This document shows, in pieces, positions 36,991 through 45,787 of a stretch of 64,000 nucleotides of DNA. A program made the translations under genes and the position numbers. Source of the stretch: Taibaiella helva. Its GTDB lineage: Bacteria; Bacteroidota; Bacteroidia; Chitinophagales; Chitinophagaceae. The stretch's first letter is position 1. Every line of letters begins with the position of its first letter. The notes under the pieces were generated by a model, which ran no database searches, was not told the DNA's origin, and saw nothing but the letters and a program-made list of their open reading frames with translations. The stretch spans positions 1 through 64,000 of the forward strand of contig NZ_QUZZ01000002.1 in NCBI RefSeq assembly GCF_003545695.1, written 5' to 3'.

Positions 36991-37017
36991 AAGCCTTGAA
37001 TACTGGATTCAAGGCTT
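36991..37017. terminator. Terminator-like hairpin
   Basis: The stem AAGCCTTGAA/TTCAAGGCTT with a 7-nt loop lies in the spacer between the 1506-aa gene and DUF3098. It is a second hairpin downstream of the DUF3098/ftsX unit on the minus strand. Confidence 0.6.
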
Positions 37018-37121
37018 AATATTAAAACAGATATGTGTAGCACCCCTCGGCGCTGTGAGGTTTCGGGCCAGCTTTTTAACGGAGACCTGATGGTCTGAAC
37101 AAATGATGAACGGTATTAAAA

Positions 37122-37149
37122 AAGCCCTGAACTCAGGGGTCCAGGGCTT
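37122..37149 (-). terminator. Intrinsic terminator after the DUF3098 gene
   Basis: The stem AAGCCCTG/CAGGGCTT (12-nt loop) is followed on the minus strand by TTTTTTAATA. It lies 31 nt past the DUF3098 stop. Confidence 0.8.
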
Positions 37150-37179
37150 CGGCTCCAAAGGAGATATGTTTAAACTGTA

Positions 37180-37455
37180 TTATTCAACAGATTTAGGCTT
37201 GCGCATAATCGCGACTACTTCTACCACGAAGCCGGCGATGATCAGGATAGGCGCCAGCGTAATACGCCGGAAGCTATAGATTTCTTCTTTATTGAAGACA
37301 TGCGGATCGTTGCTTTTACCGCCCGACATCAGCACAAAGCCAAGCAGGATGAGCGCGAGGCCGGCAAACATGATATAATAATTGGTCTTATCGAAAAGGA
37401 ACAGCCGGCTGTCTTTTTTGCTTTTGGTCTCTCTTGTGGAAGTAGTCACTGCCAT
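37180..37455 (-). CDS. DUF3098 inner-membrane protein
   Basis: 91 aa. Two membrane segments (about 28-43 and 66-82) are separated by a polar loop containing GGKSNDPHVFNKEEIYSFRRITLAPI, typical of DUF3098. The family is confined to Bacteroidota and is usually next to ftsX, as here (56 nt downstream). Function unknown; a link to the FtsEX system or envelope synthesis is suggested only by context. Confidence 0.92.
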   Translation of the reverse strand: MAVTTSTRETKSKKDSRLFLFDKTNYYIMFAGLALILLGFVLMSGGKSNDPHVFNKEEIYSFRRITLAPILIIAGFVVEVVAIMRKPKSVE

Positions 37456-37511
37456 GGTTACAGAAAATTTATGTGGCCAAAAATAGTGTATTAAAATGAT
37501 AAACGGACCGC

Positions 37512-38357
37512 TTAATAAAGATCGTCCAGCTTCAGCTTCAGGTATTTTACCACGGAGCGGTGCGTGCTCAGCACCGAGATGAGCACACCCAGCAGCAGGA
37601 TGGCGATCATGAGCACCGTAAGCGAGGCATAGTCCCTTATAGCATTGAGCTCGGAGAGGACCGAGCCGGCAAAGTACATCAGCAGCGCCAGGCCGGCTAC
37701 TGCAATAAGGCCGCTCAGCAGGCCGGTCACGATGGCCCGCTTGTCGAAAGGCCGGGCAATGAACCAGCGCGTGGCGCCCACCATCTGCATGGTTTTGATC
37801 AGTAACCTGTTGCTGAACATGGCCAGGCGTACCGTATTGTCGATAATGATCACCACGGCAATAAACAGGATCAGCGCGATCACGCCGAGCACAATCCCTA
37901 CTTTACGCAGGTTGGCATTCATTTTGTCCACTACCGTACGCTCGTACGATACTTCCCTTACAATATTGCTCTGCATCAGGAAGGTTTTGATCTTGTCGAT
38001 GCTGTCTGTGTTCACATAGTCCGAATGCAGGTTCACCTTGATCGAAGTGTACAGCGGGTTGACATCGAGCAATTGCATGAAGTCTTCACCCATCTCGCGG
38101 GTCATCTGCGCCGCCGCCTCTTCTTTGGTCACTACAGTGGCCTTGCTCACAAAAGGCTGCTGCTGCAGCATCGTTTCCAGCGCCTTGGTTTTTTCCTCGC
38201 GCGTATTATCGTGCAGGATCACCTGCAGCTCCACCTGCTCTTTAAAGTAGCGGGATAAGGAACGGCCGTTGATAGCCATCCAGCCTATGGTGCCCAGCAG
38301 GAACAGGACGAGCGAAATGCCAATAATCGAATATATATAAGAAGGTGCTTTTTTCAT
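37512..38357 (-). CDS. ftsX: Cell division ABC-type permease FtsX
   Basis: 281 aa. FtsX and the ATPase FtsE form the FtsEX complex, which controls peptidoglycan hydrolysis at the septum. It shows the family layout: one membrane segment near the N-terminus (about 11-30), a periplasmic domain (about 35-170) with QPFVSKATVVTKEEAA, and three C-terminal membrane segments with MQMVGATRWFIARPF at the coupling region. ftsE is not in the window. DUF3098 follows in the same direction. Confidence 0.93.
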   Translation of the reverse strand: MKKAPSYIYSIIGISLVLFLLGTIGWMAINGRSLSRYFKEQVELQVILHDNTREEKTKALETMLQQQPFVSKATVVTKEEAAAQMTREMGEDFMQLLDVNPLYTSIKVNLHSDYVNTDSIDKIKTFLMQSNIVREVSYERTVVDKMNANLRKVGIVLGVIALILFIAVVIIIDNTVRLAMFSNRLLIKTMQMVGATRWFIARPFDKRAIVTGLLSGLIAVAGLALLMYFAGSVLSELNAIRDYASLTVLMIAILLLGVLISVLSTHRSVVKYLKLKLDDLY

Positions 38358-38547
38358 CTTGTTTTATTTAGATAGCCGGGGATTGAATCCTTACCCGGGA
38401 TGCGGCGCGGCCGCTGAGCTTTGCCTTATGCGCAAAGGCTAGCAAAAATAAAAATTTGATTCAAAAGCAGGGCAACTATTTCCATCACTAAGGCAAAATA
38501 AGCCGAAAGCATTCAATATACCTTATCGTTTAACCTTAATTAACCTG

Positions 38548-39783
38548 CTACTTGAACCGCAGCGCTTTCACGATGTTAATGCTCCGCACCATCAGCACCG
38601 GCAGCAGCATTACCAGCAGACAGAAGATAAAGGTGCCGGCATCGATCAGCAGCACCTGCCAGGCTTCCAGCTTTACGGGTGCATAATCCATATAATAGGC
38701 GCTTTCGTCCATCCCGATAAAATGGGTATAATATTGCAGCAGGCAAAAAGCCACGCCGAGCACTGTGCCGCCGACAATACCCTTTATCGCCACATTGCCC
38801 GCATGATACAGGAAGATCTGCTGCATTTTGCCCGAAGGCATGCCCAGGGCTTTAAGCGTGCCGATCATATTGGTACGCTCCATGATAAAGATCAGCAGGG
38901 CGGTGGACATATTGATCACCGCTACCACCGCCATAATGACCAGGATAATATAGGCATTGGTATTCATCAGCTCCAGCCAGTTGAAGATGTTGGGATACAG
39001 CTCCTTCATCGTGGTGCGGCTCATGGGCGGCTCCAGGTATTTGTGGTAAATGCGGTTGGCGATAGTATCGGAAAGGCGGTAATCGTCGAGGCTTACCTGG
39101 TAGCCGTTGATGGCGCTGCTGTCCCAGTTGCTGATGCGGCGCAGCAGCCGGATATCGCAAAGGCAGAAATTATTATCCACTTCCTCCATGCCGGTATGAA
39201 AGGTCCCGCTGATCGCCAGCTTGCGGAAGCGGGGTGTGCTTTGCTCCGGGTCGATAAAATAGACCAGCACCGTATCGCCCGTTTTGCGGTTGATCTTATC
39301 CAATGTCGTTTGGGATAATACGACCTGGTGCGCATAATCGGGAGCGCTAAAATCGGGAGGCTTGCCGGAAAACCTGATCTCAGCATTGCGGCTCCAGTCG
39401 TAGTCCCGGTCAACACCCTTCAGCTTGATCCCTTCCATCACGGGGCCCGCGTTGAGGATGCCGGCTTTCACCGCAAAAGGGTGGGCCGAGCGCACTCCCG
39501 GCTCCCGGCGGATGTGCTGCAGCAGCGCCGGATCGCTATTAAAGGGGCTGGGCGACAGGATTGAGCTTGGATTGGGATTAAAGGGCGCGATCTGGATATG
39601 CCCCCAGAAAACAAACATTTTATCTTTGATCGTTTCCTTAAAGCCAAAGACCACCGCCACCGCCACGATCATTACCGCCACGCTCAGCGTCGTCGCTACA
39701 GTAGCCAGCCGTATAATGAACCGGGAAAAAGAAGCTTTCCGGTTGGCGGCAATGCGGCGGGCAATGAAAAAGGGAAGGTTCAA
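38548..39783 (-). CDS. ABC transporter permease of the LolC/LolE (MacB-like) type
   Basis: 411 aa. An N-terminal membrane segment (about 27-49) is followed by a large periplasmic domain (about 60-270) and three C-terminal segments, with the FtsX-like core TNMIGTLKALGMPSGKMQQIFLYHAG. The start is a TTG at 39783, because no ATG gives the usual N-terminus MNLPFFIARRIA. Homologues move lipoproteins from the inner membrane; the ATPase partner is not in the window. A divergent rhomboid gene starts 102 nt away. Confidence 0.88.
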   Translation of the reverse strand: MNLPFFIARRIAANRKASFSRFIIRLATVATTLSVAVMIVAVAVVFGFKETIKDKMFVFWGHIQIAPFNPNPSSILSPSPFNSDPALLQHIRREPGVRSAHPFAVKAGILNAGPVMEGIKLKGVDRDYDWSRNAEIRFSGKPPDFSAPDYAHQVVLSQTTLDKINRKTGDTVLVYFIDPEQSTPRFRKLAISGTFHTGMEEVDNNFCLCDIRLLRRISNWDSSAINGYQVSLDDYRLSDTIANRIYHKYLEPPMSRTTMKELYPNIFNWLELMNTNAYIILVIMAVVAVINMSTALLIFIMERTNMIGTLKALGMPSGKMQQIFLYHAGNVAIKGIVGGTVLGVAFCLLQYYTHFIGMDESAYYMDYAPVKLEAWQVLLIDAGTFIFCLLVMLLPVLMVRSINIVKALRFK

Positions 39784-39885
39784 ACAGGATCGGGGTTTGC
39801 TCAGTCAGCAGCAAATGTAAGTTATCTTGTCAAAATCTGGCAGGTCCCCATGCCGCCCTGTTCCCGCAATCATTATCTTCGCAGC

Positions 39886-40485
39886 ATGACAGTTACCCTT
39901 ATCTTCATTATCATTACCGTAGTGATATCGGTAATGGCCTTTACCAATGAAAGGCTGCTGAATAACCTCCTCTTGTGGCCGGCACGCATGCATAGCCCCG
40001 AACAATATTACCGTTTTCTCACCTCGGGCTTTGTGCACGTCGACTACATGCACCTCGCCTTTAATATGATCACCTTTTACTTTTTTGGTGAATTATTGGA
40101 GCAATATATTGGACCAGAACGGTTTGTGATTGTTTACCTTAGCGGTATTATCGTTGCCGGCATTCCTTCTTATTTTAAAAAGCGGCATGTTCCCGGTTAT
40201 GCATCCCTGGGCGCTTCGGGCGGGGTGGCCGCGATCCTTTTTGCTACCATTTACCTCAATCCCTGGCAGCAGATCGGGCTTTTCTTTATTATTCAGCTGC
40301 CCAGCATCGTTTTTGCCGTTATTTACCTGGCCTATACGGCCTACCTGGCCCGTAAAGGATCGGGAGTAGTTAACCATGACGCGCATCTCTGGGGCTCTTT
40401 ATACGGTCTGCTGTGCATGCTGGTGATCGATCCTTCTCACGGGCAGTACTTCCTGCAGCAGCTGATGCACCCGCGCTGGGGATAG
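39886..40485 (+). CDS. Rhomboid family intramembrane serine protease
   Basis: 199 aa with about six membrane segments. The catalytic dyad is S111 in GASGG (109-113) and H167 in NHDAHLWG. H56 and N60 in HLAFNM (HxxxN) make up the oxyanion region, and the loop RFLTSGFVHVDYMHLAFN is typical. The ATG at 39886 is preferred because MTVTLIFIIITVVIS is a clean first helix. Substrates cannot be deduced. A terminator follows at 40510-40538. Confidence 0.93.
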   Translation: MTVTLIFIIITVVISVMAFTNERLLNNLLLWPARMHSPEQYYRFLTSGFVHVDYMHLAFNMITFYFFGELLEQYIGPERFVIVYLSGIIVAGIPSYFKKRHVPGYASLGASGGVAAILFATIYLNPWQQIGLFFIIQLPSIVFAVIYLAYTAYLARKGSGVVNHDAHLWGSLYGLLCMLVIDPSHGQYFLQQLMHPRWG

Positions 40486-40509
40486 TCATAAATCAACGCT
40501 CATGCCAAG

Positions 40510-40538
40510 GCCTCCTTCTCCCGGAAGGAGGCTTTTTT
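40510..40538 (+). terminator. Intrinsic terminator after the rhomboid gene
   Basis: The stem GCCTCCTTC/GAAGGAGGC with a 5-nt loop is followed by TTTTTTG. It lies 25 nt past the rhomboid stop. Confidence 0.93.
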
Positions 40539-41827
40539 GTCGCTGCCAGGTAAGCTCCTGAGCCAGTCAAGATTGTATTTGACCTACGCAATGAGGTAAT
40601 CCCGCATACCTGGAACCGGGCTGTAAATATATCCGGATAAGCACCATTATTTACCGGTTTTGTTTACCCCATCATCACACTTACGATATAACCGGTTTTA
40701 ATAAAGTGGCGTTCCTTATATGTATAAAGGAAAAAGTATCCTGGGTACCGGCCGCGAGCCCCGGCTGGAAAAATAAGTCATCGGGTAAGGTGCTATGGTA
40801 ACTTATTCTTATGGAATATTACCGCATATTTTCAGGCGAATCCTGAAAGCGCCATTGGGGGGAATATGATATATAACGAGTAAATGATATGGTTAGAAAT
40901 TCATCTTTTTGGTGGGGCTGTTGCCTGCCATGCCCAATTGAATAACGACTAAAAGATATTTAAGGTAGGATACATATTTCTTTGCCCTGTCGAAGTATCC
41001 TGGTGGCTATGCTCCGAATGTCGCGGAAACCAAGCCAAAGCTATAGTCGTCATATTGTGTTCATGAGAATATTTTTTAATTCTATCTGTTTACATCAACT
41101 TGGAACGACACCCTTCTTTGGCCGCAGGTAAGGTAAGGAATCCGGAGGATAAGGAAAGGGGGAGTGTCTCATTCTTTATAATGGAATTTTTATATTTTAA
41201 AATTATAAGTATTGAATTTTAACCTTAATTGAGAAGCTGCCTTAAATCATGTCTTTTTGTCTTGAATTTCTTCCTGGCTCTCAATTGGATTTCTTTTTTC
41301 TCTAATCAAAACAATATTTATTAATTATTTAAAAAACATACTTTGATGCAAAAACAGGTCCGACTTTAAAGCGGGAGAGCGGGGTAGGGAACGTGGTCAT
41401 AATTTTTTGCTGTTGAGCATCCATTTTTATTTCAAATTTATTTTTACATAATATTTTTCATTTTTTGAAAATATGCTGAAAAATTAAAAGCAAATTTTTG
41501 CTTTGTTATTTTATTTCGATAAACTGAAGTAAATAATTGATTATCAAACTAATAGTTTATGTTTTTAAATTAAAATCTGCCATTGTGGCGCAAAGGTAAA
41601 TTTCAGATTGAAATTTACTTTTAAAATTTTCATTTAGAATTTTTTATTGTACTTAAATAAACTAAAATACTCATTACAGGTGTCCTGATTTAAAATTACT
41701 AACAAAGCATAATTGTTTTACTTTATGCGTAATGAAAAATACCTCATTTTATGCTAAAATGGATTTATTTTTTATATTTTTACAGCTGATATTTCTCTGC
41801 GCTCTTTTCTATTTATAATATTTTTGC
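40539..41827. other. AT-rich 1.3 kb without a recognisable gene
   Basis: No coding frame with family features is seen on either strand. The first third has mixed composition with a CG-rich stretch near 40746-40770. From about 41160 to 41830 the sequence is strongly AT-rich, far from the balanced composition of the neighbouring genes, with long A and T runs. The last bases hold the promoter region of the symporter: TATTTTTG (41819-41826) ends just before its ATG. Confidence 0.6.
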
Positions 41828-43297
41828 ATGAAAAAAATATTTACTTTAATTTCCCTTCTTACCCTCTTCCTGGCTGCGCTTCTTTCCACTTTATTTGTTT
41901 ATAGATGGGTTAATGTCGATTTGTCAGTAATTAAAGGAGTCTGGTGGCTCTTTACCGGAGCCATCTGTGGTTATGCCTTTTACCGGAAGTCATTGACCAC
42001 CTGGATTCTGGTGGCTATGGTTGTCGGCGTACAGCTCGGGTTTACTTTCAGGGAGTTTGCGCTCGACCTGCAGGTATTAAGTAAGGTGTTTTTAAAATTG
42101 ATAAAAACCGTAATAGGTCCGATTTTATTCGCTACGCTGGTGGTGGGGATCGCCGGACATTCTAACCTGAAACAGCTGGGAAGGATGGGGTGGAAGTCGC
42201 TGTTGTACTTTGAGGTAGTAACAACATTGGCCCTGGCGATTGGCTTGCTGGCGATCAATATTTCGCAAGCGGGGAAGAACATTGATATACCGAAGAGCAT
42301 TATCCATGAGCTGCCGCAGTCTTCTGAAAAGCAGATGCAGCAGAAGGTGATCGCGATTCTCGATAGTGCCGATGTCACTGTACCTAACGGGTTGATCGAC
42401 CGGCTTCCCGACACGCCGGGTAAAACCTGGAAAGATCATGTCCTGGATATCTTCCCTGAAAACATTGCCAAAGCGGTGGCCGAAGGGCAGGTGTTACCCA
42501 TAGTAATTTTCAGCATATTATTTGGCGTTGCCCTTGCCATGATCCCGGAGGAACGGAAAAAGCCTATGCTGGCCTTCACCGAAAGCCTGGCGGAAGTGAT
42601 GTTCAAATTTACAAATATCATTATGTATTTTGCGCCCTTTGGGGTCGGTGCAGCCATTGCTCATGCCACTGCAGAACTGGGCACCGATATCCTTTTTGCC
42701 CTGGCCAAGCTCCTGCTCACGCTGTATTGCGCGCTGATCGTTTTTGTGGTAGTGGTCTTTGGTACAGTGATGCTGATCTGCCGTATTCCTATACGCAATT
42801 TCTACCGGGCGGTAAAAGAACCGGTGTCTATCGCCTTTGCCACCACCAGCTCTGAAAGTGCTTTACCCAAAGCCATGGAGAACATGCAAAAAATAGGCGT
42901 GCCGGGTAAGATCGTGTCTTTCGTCATGCCTACCGGGTATACCTTTAATCTTGATGGTACTACACTTTATCTTTCGCTAGCATCTGTTTTTGTCGCCCAG
43001 GCTGCCGGCATGGAGCTCAGTATCGGCACGCAGGTATTGATCGGCCTTACCTTAATGCTGACGAGCAAGGGCGTAGCCGGTGTGCCCAGGGCTTCGCTGG
43101 TGATCCTGATTGGCGCTGCAGCTACCTTTCACCTGCCCCTGTGGCCGATCATGGCTATTTTCGGCATCGATGAGCTGATGGATATGGCCCGCACCTCGGT
43201 GAATGTATTGGGCAACTGTCTGGCCAGCTGCGTCGTAGCCCGTTGGGAAGGAGAGCTCGACGATCAGAAATTGCATACAGAATTTGTTGTTGATTGA
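41828..43297 (+). CDS. Dicarboxylate/amino acid:cation symporter (DAACS family)
   Basis: 489 aa. DAACS transporters (GltP/DctA type) take up glutamate, aspartate or C4-dicarboxylates with H+ or Na+. The signatures are present: PIGPILFATLVVGIAGH region, the serine-rich re-entrant loop FATTSSESALPKAMENM, PTGYTFNLDGTTLY, and the C-terminal DELMDMARTSVNVLGNCLA, whose Asp and Arg contact substrate. The N-terminus has an added pair of hydrophobic helices (about 5-60), and a long insertion (about 150-200) lies between helices. Substrate among the acidic compounds is not determined. Confidence 0.92.
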   Translation: MKKIFTLISLLTLFLAALLSTLFVYRWVNVDLSVIKGVWWLFTGAICGYAFYRKSLTTWILVAMVVGVQLGFTFREFALDLQVLSKVFLKLIKTVIGPILFATLVVGIAGHSNLKQLGRMGWKSLLYFEVVTTLALAIGLLAINISQAGKNIDIPKSIIHELPQSSEKQMQQKVIAILDSADVTVPNGLIDRLPDTPGKTWKDHVLDIFPENIAKAVAEGQVLPIVIFSILFGVALAMIPEERKKPMLAFTESLAEVMFKFTNIIMYFAPFGVGAAIAHATAELGTDILFALAKLLLTLYCALIVFVVVVFGTVMLICRIPIRNFYRAVKEPVSIAFATTSSESALPKAMENMQKIGVPGKIVSFVMPTGYTFNLDGTTLYLSLASVFVAQAAGMELSIGTQVLIGLTLMLTSKGVAGVPRASLVILIGAAATFHLPLWPIMAIFGIDELMDMARTSVNVLGNCLASCVVARWEGELDDQKLHTEFVVD

Positions 43298-43390
43298 TTT
43301 GGTTTTTAAATAGTTGTATGTTGTATTGTAATTGTTTTTGAATATTTGGTGATTAGAAATTTGAAATTGGATTCTGGATTTGAAATTCAA

Positions 43391-43437
43391 TCTCTAACAT
43401 CTAATATCTAATACCTAATATCTAATATCTAATATCT
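43391..43437. repeat. ATCTAAT heptanucleotide tandem repeat
   Basis: About six to seven imperfect copies of a 7-nt unit (TCTAACA, TCTAATA, CCTAATA) lie between the symporter and the endonuclease-like gene. They follow a stretch TTTGAAATTGGATTCTGGAT that also resembles the sequence before the related repeat at 53519-53566. Confidence 0.85.
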
Positions 43438-43452
43438 GACTTTTAGTTAATT

Positions 43453-44331
43453 GTGACGTATAATAGAAGTAACTTTAAATTAAAATACACCTTATCCTTA
43501 TTCTTTTGCGGGCTGTTCGGCATTTTGCCGGCGGATGCCGCGCTGAAAATAGCCAGCTGGAACTTACAGCACCTGGGAAGGCACAAGCCCGACAGTACGA
43601 TCCGGATCATGGCAGACTGCCTGAAGCATTTCGACCTGGTCGCGCTGCAGGAGATTAATACACGTGATGGCGCAGAGGGACTCGCAGCGTTGGTCGCGAG
43701 CCTCAACCGTACGGGACAGCAATGGGATTACCGCATTAGTCCGCCAACGACAACCGAAATACCTGGTGAATCGGAGCGTTATGCTTTTATCTGGAAAAAG
43801 GCGAAAGTAGTTTGCCTGGGCCGTCCTTTCCTCGCCGCTGCCTTTGCCGCACAGATGAGCCGGGAACCTTTTATCGCCATTTTCCGGGCAGAAGGGCAAG
43901 TCTTCAGCCTGGTCAATTTTCATGCGCTACCCAAAAAGAAGCAGCCGGAACGGGAGCTTAAATACCTCAAATTTTTCCGTGATTCGCTGCAATTGCCCCC
44001 GCCGGTATTTCTTGGCGATTTCAACTGTCCCCAAAGCCACACGGTCTTCAACCCGCTGAAGAAACAATATTTTCTGCCGGCGCTCCTGGGGCAGGCCACC
44101 ACGCTGAAGCAGGAGTGCCGTGACGGCGATTGCCTGGCTTCGGAATATGATAATATCTTCTATCCCCGGGCTTTCTTCTGTTTGCTGAAAGCCGGTATTG
44201 TCCCTTTTTACAAGACTTTCAACGAGGATATGATCGCAGCGCGAAAAGTCTCCGATCACCTGCCTGTATATGCCGAGCTGGGCTTTTTGATCAGCAGTTC
44301 AGCGCCCGTAGAAACCAGGCAAGGGCTTTAG
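43453..44331 (+). CDS. Secreted endonuclease/exonuclease/phosphatase-family protein
   Basis: 292 aa from a GTG at 43453, the only start that keeps the full signal peptide (YTLSLFFCGLFGILPADA). The EEP-fold motifs are in order: SWNLQHLGRHKPDS, VALQEINT (metal-binding Glu), RYAFIWKK, SLVNFHALPKK, VFLGDFNCP (GDFN) and the final SDHLPVYAEL with the catalytic Asp-His. Exported DNases, phosphodiesterases and sphingomyelinases share this fold; the catalytic set looks complete, and DNase I-like activity outside the cytoplasm is the most general reading. Confidence 0.87.
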   Translation: MTYNRSNFKLKYTLSLFFCGLFGILPADAALKIASWNLQHLGRHKPDSTIRIMADCLKHFDLVALQEINTRDGAEGLAALVASLNRTGQQWDYRISPPTTTEIPGESERYAFIWKKAKVVCLGRPFLAAAFAAQMSREPFIAIFRAEGQVFSLVNFHALPKKKQPERELKYLKFFRDSLQLPPPVFLGDFNCPQSHTVFNPLKKQYFLPALLGQATTLKQECRDGDCLASEYDNIFYPRAFFCLLKAGIVPFYKTFNEDMIAARKVSDHLPVYAELGFLISSSAPVETRQGL

Positions 44332-44525
44332 CTTTATTGCTTAAAACGGGAAAATACTGGTTTCCCGGTAAGCGGAGGAAAGGCGCCGATGCCTACTTTT
44401 ACGCCTTACCTGTTGTGTGCTTCTTTGCAAAAAGGAAGGGTCTCCCCGGACAAACGCCGGTATGCTGTAGTAATTCCTGATGTGGAGGTTGCTGCGGGCC
44501 TAACCCATTTAAATCTTTTTAAGCA

Positions 44526-45302
44526 ATGATCAGACAATTGTTTTCCCTCGCGGCGCTGGCCGCCCTCTTTCCCCTGAGCGCCACTGCGCAGATCCGGTAT
44601 CACGATATTGTACCCGACACGACCCTTGGTCCTGGGACGATGGCCGGTGCGGTGTCTTCCTTCACCTTTTACGGCGCTGTTGGCGGGAACCTGCAGCTGA
44701 TGTGGAGCGATGTTCCCGGTGTAGGCGCGCTGGCACATCCGGGCATCGAAGTTTTGTGCGGGGCCGGCGGCCTGCCCGAGAAGCTGAATAACGGTGCCGA
44801 TATCAGCGCAGCGCTGGGCTGCTGGTATGAAAATACACTGAAGCCCCTGAGCCAGGCCGGCGCCGGTAACTGGCTGTCGGATGCGGATAATAAATACCTG
44901 GGATTCCGGATTAAAGCGGCCGGCGGGGCCCGCTATGGGTGGGTGCGGATGAGTGTGGCCAATAGCGGAACGGTAACTTGCACTGTAAAGGACTGGGCTT
45001 ACCAGGAGACATTGAACCAAGCCATAAAGGCTGGTCAAACTTCAAATACGACTGGTATTTCTTTGGTTAGCAATAAAGAAGGGGTTCGTCTTGCGCTGGA
45101 AGGGCGCTCTTTACGGGTTTATCATCCCGATGCGGGGCAGCGCTACGGACTGACGCTGCTCAGCCTCCAGGGAACTGTGCTGCTGCGGCAGCAGATCCGG
45201 GCTGAGGACCAGGTGGCTTTGCCACAGCTGGCAGCGGGGGTTTACCTGCTGCACCTCGACAGTCCGCAAGGCAGGGCGTATTTTAAGCTGATGCTCCCTT
45301 AA
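44526..45302 (+). CDS. Small T9SS-exported protein
   Basis: 258 aa. Signal peptide ends PLSATAQ. Residues about 25-165 form a beta-rich domain with GFRIKAAGGARYGWVRM, similar to a module found in other secreted Bacteroidota proteins. From about residue 180 (GVRLALEGRSLRVYHPDAGQ) a T9SS type A sorting domain follows, ending AYFKLMLP. The ligand is unknown. It is followed by a palindrome-rich spacer. Confidence 0.8.
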   Translation: MIRQLFSLAALAALFPLSATAQIRYHDIVPDTTLGPGTMAGAVSSFTFYGAVGGNLQLMWSDVPGVGALAHPGIEVLCGAGGLPEKLNNGADISAALGCWYENTLKPLSQAGAGNWLSDADNKYLGFRIKAAGGARYGWVRMSVANSGTVTCTVKDWAYQETLNQAIKAGQTSNTTGISLVSNKEGVRLALEGRSLRVYHPDAGQRYGLTLLSLQGTVLLRQQIRAEDQVALPQLAAGVYLLHLDSPQGRAYFKLMLP

Positions 45303-45314
45303 GCTGTTTCCGAG

Positions 45315-45351
45315 CCGGCCGGTCAGGCTGCTGCGCGTCCCGATCGGCCGG
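45315..45351. repeat. REP-like imperfect palindrome
   Basis: Outer arms CCGGCCG/CGGCCGG enclose a centre with the inner motif CTGCTGCGCGTCCCGA. The inner motif nearly matches that of the element at 45482-45512 (CGCTGCGCGTCCCGA). Confidence 0.65.
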
Positions 45352-45481
45352 TTGTACCATAAACGTCTATCTCCTCGCAGCGCTGCTGCGCCGCAGCGAG
45401 ATGTGATCTGCATTGATCATCATCTGTTGTCACACCAGGATTGTATATTCATTATTCCTTAGATGATGGGCCGCACAAACT

Positions 45482-45512
45482 GCCGTTCAGGACGCTGCGC
45501 GTCCCGAACGGC
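45482..45512. repeat. REP-like palindrome with one mismatch
   Basis: Arms GCCGTTC/GAACGGC, one A-C mismatch, then GGACGC-TGC-GCGTCC. Together they form a 13-bp-plus hairpin, and both strands could fold. The inner motif is shared with the element at 45315-45351. Confidence 0.75.
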
Positions 45513-45650
45513 CTGGCCCTTTGATTGAGGCAAAATTTGTAGATTAATTTTTCGCACAAAGGTTCAAAGATACCAAGCGGTGTTTTTCTCGCAGCGGTAC
45601 GGCGGCGTCGCCAGCCATTGGCATCGCTCCTCGGAGGAAGGCCACACACT

Positions 45651-45716
45651 TGCCCCATAGGGGCAAAATGTTTGTAGACAGCGATGGATAGCTATTCTTT
45701 GCTCCGAGGAGCAAAA
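45651..45716. repeat. Paired small palindromes around a GTTTGTAG motif
   Basis: TTGCCCCATAGGGGCAAAATG is followed by TTTGTAGACA and, some 20 nt later, TTTGCTCCGAGGAGCAAAA. A pair of short GC-cored palindromes flanking a TTTGTAG motif is a dispersed element familiar from Bacteroidota intergenic regions, with no assigned function. Length and spacing here fit that type. Confidence 0.6.
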
Positions 45717-45787
45717 CCCAAAAGTTCAGGTGATGATCATGTACCCCCGCCGTTCAGGCCATTACGGGTCCCGGCCGCCGGAGACCA

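Larger units (their letters stand above)
36669..37179. other. Gene-free 0.5 kb with two hairpins
   Basis: No supported gene. An AT-rich part (36830-36890) lies upstream of the 1506-aa gene. Two terminator-like hairpins follow, at 36991-37017 and 37122-37149. Nothing else is recognised. Confidence 0.6.
45303..45787. other. Gene-free 0.49 kb packed with palindromes
   Basis: No supported gene. It contains at least four inverted repeats (listed separately at 45315-45351, 45482-45512 and 45651-45716) plus an arm pair CTCGCAGCGCTGCTGC/GCCGCAGCGAG near 45374-45401. These look like REP or BIME-type elements and not a decayed gene. Confidence 0.65.

Noticed and set aside
40539-41827. Possible 6S RNA or other known structured RNA in the AT-rich gap
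   Set aside because: I cannot see a conserved fold or core sequence by eye; a covariance-model search would be needed to make any claim.
43391-43437. CRISPR or phage attachment site at the heptamer run
   Set aside because: The unit is only 7 nt and degenerate, with no spacers, no cas genes and no integrase nearby.
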